DNA from: Anomaloglossus baeobatrachus
Taxonomy: Eukaryota > Chordata > Amphibia > Anura > Aromobatidae
Direction of reading: 5' to 3'
Assembly (NCBI RefSeq): GCF_048569485.1
Contig: NC_134357.1
Coordinates: 336,650,742 to 336,714,741 of the forward strand
DNA: 64,000 nt
Position 1 is the first letter of the stretch. Every line of letters starts with the position of its first letter. The notes beneath the pieces were generated by a model, which was not told the DNA's origin, made no database searches, and worked only from the letters and a program-made list of their open reading frames with translations. Positions 62,703 to 64,000 of this stretch are shown here, piece by piece. The translations under genes were made by a program, and so were the position numbers.

Positions 62703-63760
62703 CTACAGATGAAGAAATTTCAGACTATGAGGACACTAAATATTTTATTTTAAGCTACAGCACGAATATGTACAGAATAGTTAGATATTAGATGACACTT
62801 CGATTCCAAACTATAAAAGCTGTAGTCTTTTACTTAAGGTACATACAACTAACTTTGGGGACCCACTAATTAACTACATGCAAATATTACATTCACAAAT
62901 TTACCTATGCTTCTATATAATGATATACTGGGTAGTTTGTAAAATGAATAAGATGCTTCCTTTGTCTGTACATAGTGAAACAAGTGTATTGTGCCAACTA
63001 ATGATTATATTGAGGGATTAAGTGACATACTACTGCAAAGGGGCCCACCGGAGGATTCTCCGGTTCTCCTGTGGGCCAGTCCGAGCCTGGGTACATAGCT
63101 ATATATAAAACAAAGAACTCCAGCACTATATAGTTTCACGATCCTTAAAAAAAGCATCAGGACACAGAGTGCTAGATCTTGTCTTCTACTATACGACTAT
63201 TCATGTTCGTGAAATCAAGCACCTGAGATGGGAGGTTTAACTGTGAAGGTGGTGAGCTGGCAGAACATGAACATTATTCTAAAATGTAAAAGAGTTGCAG
63301 ATAACATCCAGATTTCAAATTTTCGGAACTAGGAAATGCTACTTGTTTGGTTTTAGTCCTCGGTGATTTGGTTATTACTGAGCAGAAAGGTGCATTTTTT
63401 GGACAGTACTTCCCAAAAAAGACAAAAGTGATTTTGATTTATTATGGTAATGGGTGGCTTGGTAATAAGAAATAATGGTTTATTCTCCACCTTGGAAAAT
63501 GCTAATTTGACAAATTTTCTTGTCTTGACTTATGATACATTATATATATTGAACCATTCCATAATGAATGTAATTAACTCATAACAGTCATTGTTCCCAG
63601 TGGGGTTCACAAATGAATTACCCCAATTTTGCCTCAAATACCAAGGTCAATCTCAAAGCAAACCAATTAACACCTGACCCTTTCAGAGTATGGAACAAAA
63701 CCTGATCACGCTGAGAAAACCAATGCAGTCTTGGAGAAAACATAGAATATATCACAAAAG
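62703..63760. other. PTPRT intron upstream of the D2 exon
   Basis: About 1 kb. CACCGGAGGATTCTCCGG then TTCTCCTGTGGGCC at about 63,048-63,080 is a short self-inverse relic, and the same repeat has a diverged relative near 1,864-1,920. No upstream PTPRT exon was found here. Confidence 0.4.
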
Positions 63761-63764
63761 TATA

Positions 63765-64000
63765 TAGTGAATACACCCCTCACATTTTTGTAAATATTTT
63801 AAATCTTTTCATGGGACAACACTGAAGATATGACATTTTGATACAATGTAAACTAGTCAGTGTATGGATTGTATAACTGTGTAAAAGTGTCAATATTTTG
63901 TGTGGCCACCATTATTTTAAAGCACTGCCTTAACACTCTTGGGTATGGTGCTCCCTAGAACTTCACAGGAGCCGCTGGAATCCTCTTCCCCTACTCCATG
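63765..64000 (-). mobile_element. Tc1-like transposon, 3' end, running out of the window
   Basis: GAATACACCCCTCACATTTTT then CATGGGACAACACTGAAG is the terminal sequence of a common Tc1-like group. Minus-strand reading of 63,901-64,000 gives SVKAVL and NNGGHTKY, the transposase carboxyl end. One stop is visible in that stretch. The remainder lies beyond 64,000. Confidence 0.65.

Overview
The window looks like a stretch of a vertebrate nuclear genome, most likely an anuran amphibian. One host gene can be recognised. Six exons on the minus strand encode the complete second (D2) phosphatase domain of a type IIB receptor tyrosine phosphatase. The protein matches PTPRT better than PTPRM, PTPRK or PTPRU. 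The frog assignment is an inference from the repeats: many short elements with TTAA-AGGRR termini (the T2/Kolobok-like MITEs known from Xenopus), a wide range of Tc1-like transposons, and dense palindromic MITEs with TTA/TAA target duplications.

Layout. About 1-38,380 lies downstream of the gene and is almost entirely repeats: mariner/Tc1 elements (250-1475, 2538-4095, 14835-16190, 24028-25680, 30598-32835, 33891-35292), a 5'-truncated LINE (about 10,160-11,560), three solo LTRs of one family (19,930-20,841; 29,417-30,589; 31,525-32,641), Harbinger-like MITEs, micro- and minisatellites, and large inverted repeats. About 38,380-39,127 is the probable PTPRT 3' UTR. The coding exons are at 39,128-39,181, 40,555-40,690, 52,273-52,436, 52,516-52,641, 61,933-62,064 and 62,529-62,702, all minus strand, with good splice sites and consistent phases. 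They join into 261 residues ending in a stop. Exons for the extracellular part, the membrane segment and D1 lie beyond the window.

The introns are also full of transposons. The 9.3-kb intron (52,642-61,932) holds the most striking structure: a decayed hAT element (53,653-58,099) with two insertions. One is a 166-bp Harbinger-like MITE. The other is a T2-like TTAA element, which is itself split by a twin-primed (partly inverted) LINE, which in turn is split by a Tc1-like transposon with an uninterrupted 343-residue DD34E transposase. Nearly every boundary has a readable target-site duplication, so the order of events can be read from the sequence.

I found no RNA genes, no CRISPR array and no clearly novel host system. 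The most informative material is the nested stack, the intact Tc1, the solo-LTR family, a MITE that has grown an internal minisatellite, and two copies of a DUF4817-type mariner.
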